This document shows positions 49,755 through 49,868 of a DNA stretch of 49,868 nt, piece by piece. This stretch comes from Daejeonella sp. (lineage in GTDB: Bacteria > Bacteroidota > Bacteroidia > Sphingobacteriales > Sphingobacteriaceae): contig NZ_JAUYSS010000030.1 of the NCBI RefSeq assembly GCF_030695525.1, positions 1-49,868 on the forward strand. The letters are read 5' to 3'. Every line of letters starts with the position of its first letter. The stretch's first letter is position 1. The notes below the pieces were generated by a model, which was given only the letters and a program-made list of their open reading frames with translations, was not told the DNA's origin and searched no databases. The position numbers and the translations under genes were made by a program.

Positions 49755-49795
49755 AAAAAAAAAAGGCTTCATAATTGGATTTGAAGTCTTTTTTT
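49755..49795. terminator. Strong terminator ending the PIG-L-symporter operon
   Basis: AAAAAAAGGCTTCA (49758-49771) pairs with TGAAGTCTTTTTTT (49782-49795), with an internal G-U. A- and T-runs on both sides make it bidirectional. Confidence 0.88.
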
Positions 49796-49868
49796 ATGAC
49801 CTTAGTATCTAGTTAAAAGACTAGATATGGGATATCCAACCAAAATACAGCTTATAAAAAGAGCCAAA

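Overview
The window is a typical Bacteroidetes chromosome segment, most likely from the Sphingobacteriaceae or a close relative (Pedobacter-like). Support comes from the AT-rich intergenic DNA, secreted proteins whose signal peptides end in 'AQ', loose Bacteroidetes lipoboxes, few Shine-Dalgarno sequences, promoter elements of the TTG / TAnnTTTG type, and family content (DUF4197, DUF5687, DUF1573, SMP-30, M14 peptidases, an anti-sigma/TonB protein). I see no rRNA, tRNA, CRISPR array, intact insertion sequence or prophage. The species cannot be fixed from sequence reading alone.

Layout. 1-1500: 3' end of a DUF47 (PhoU-like) gene and a PiT phosphate transporter. 1570-3840 (-): ECF-type sigma factor, anti-sigma/TonB-like partner and a lipoprotein. 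3990-5613: two tandem DUF4197 paralogues. 6509-9310 (-): pyruvate dehydrogenase E1 alpha and E2, with no E1 beta here. 9561-13923: NlpC/P60 hydrolase, SPFH protein, tail-specific protease. 15290-20013: a complete cyanophycin module, with synthetase CphA on + and cyanophycinase plus isoaspartyl peptidase divergently on -. The CphA transcript may continue through rarA, a DUF5687 ABC permease with its ATPase, an SDR and an SMP-30 protein to a strong terminator at 25306. 25356-29324: DUF1573, RRM, C40 peptidase, epimerase-like and OmpA-like proteins. 29378-33849 (-): tight amidase / aldehyde dehydrogenase / two DinB-fold gene unit. 33922-39337: small FAD-fold protein, DinB, EcsC and a large secreted M14 peptidase. 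39355-44265: DUF305 protein, then an M14 operon in which the first M14 protein has lost its zinc ligands. 44266-45220: a 955-base gene-free region with a dispersed repeat and a well-folded candidate RNA ending in a 14-bp terminator. 45221-49665: secreted PIG-L deacetylase, two very small membrane proteins (one only 42 aa) and a sodium:solute symporter.

How the genes fit together. The cyanophycin module can store nitrogen as poly(Asp-Arg), cut it to beta-Asp-Arg dipeptides and split those to amino acids. The M14, C40 and PIG-L proteins point to periplasmic or extracellular peptide and glycan processing. The most unusual items are the predicted M14 pseudopeptidase beside its active-looking sister, the structured RNA at 44930-45081, the two-copy intergenic repeat (11604 and 44300), and the very small ORF between the PIG-L and symporter genes.
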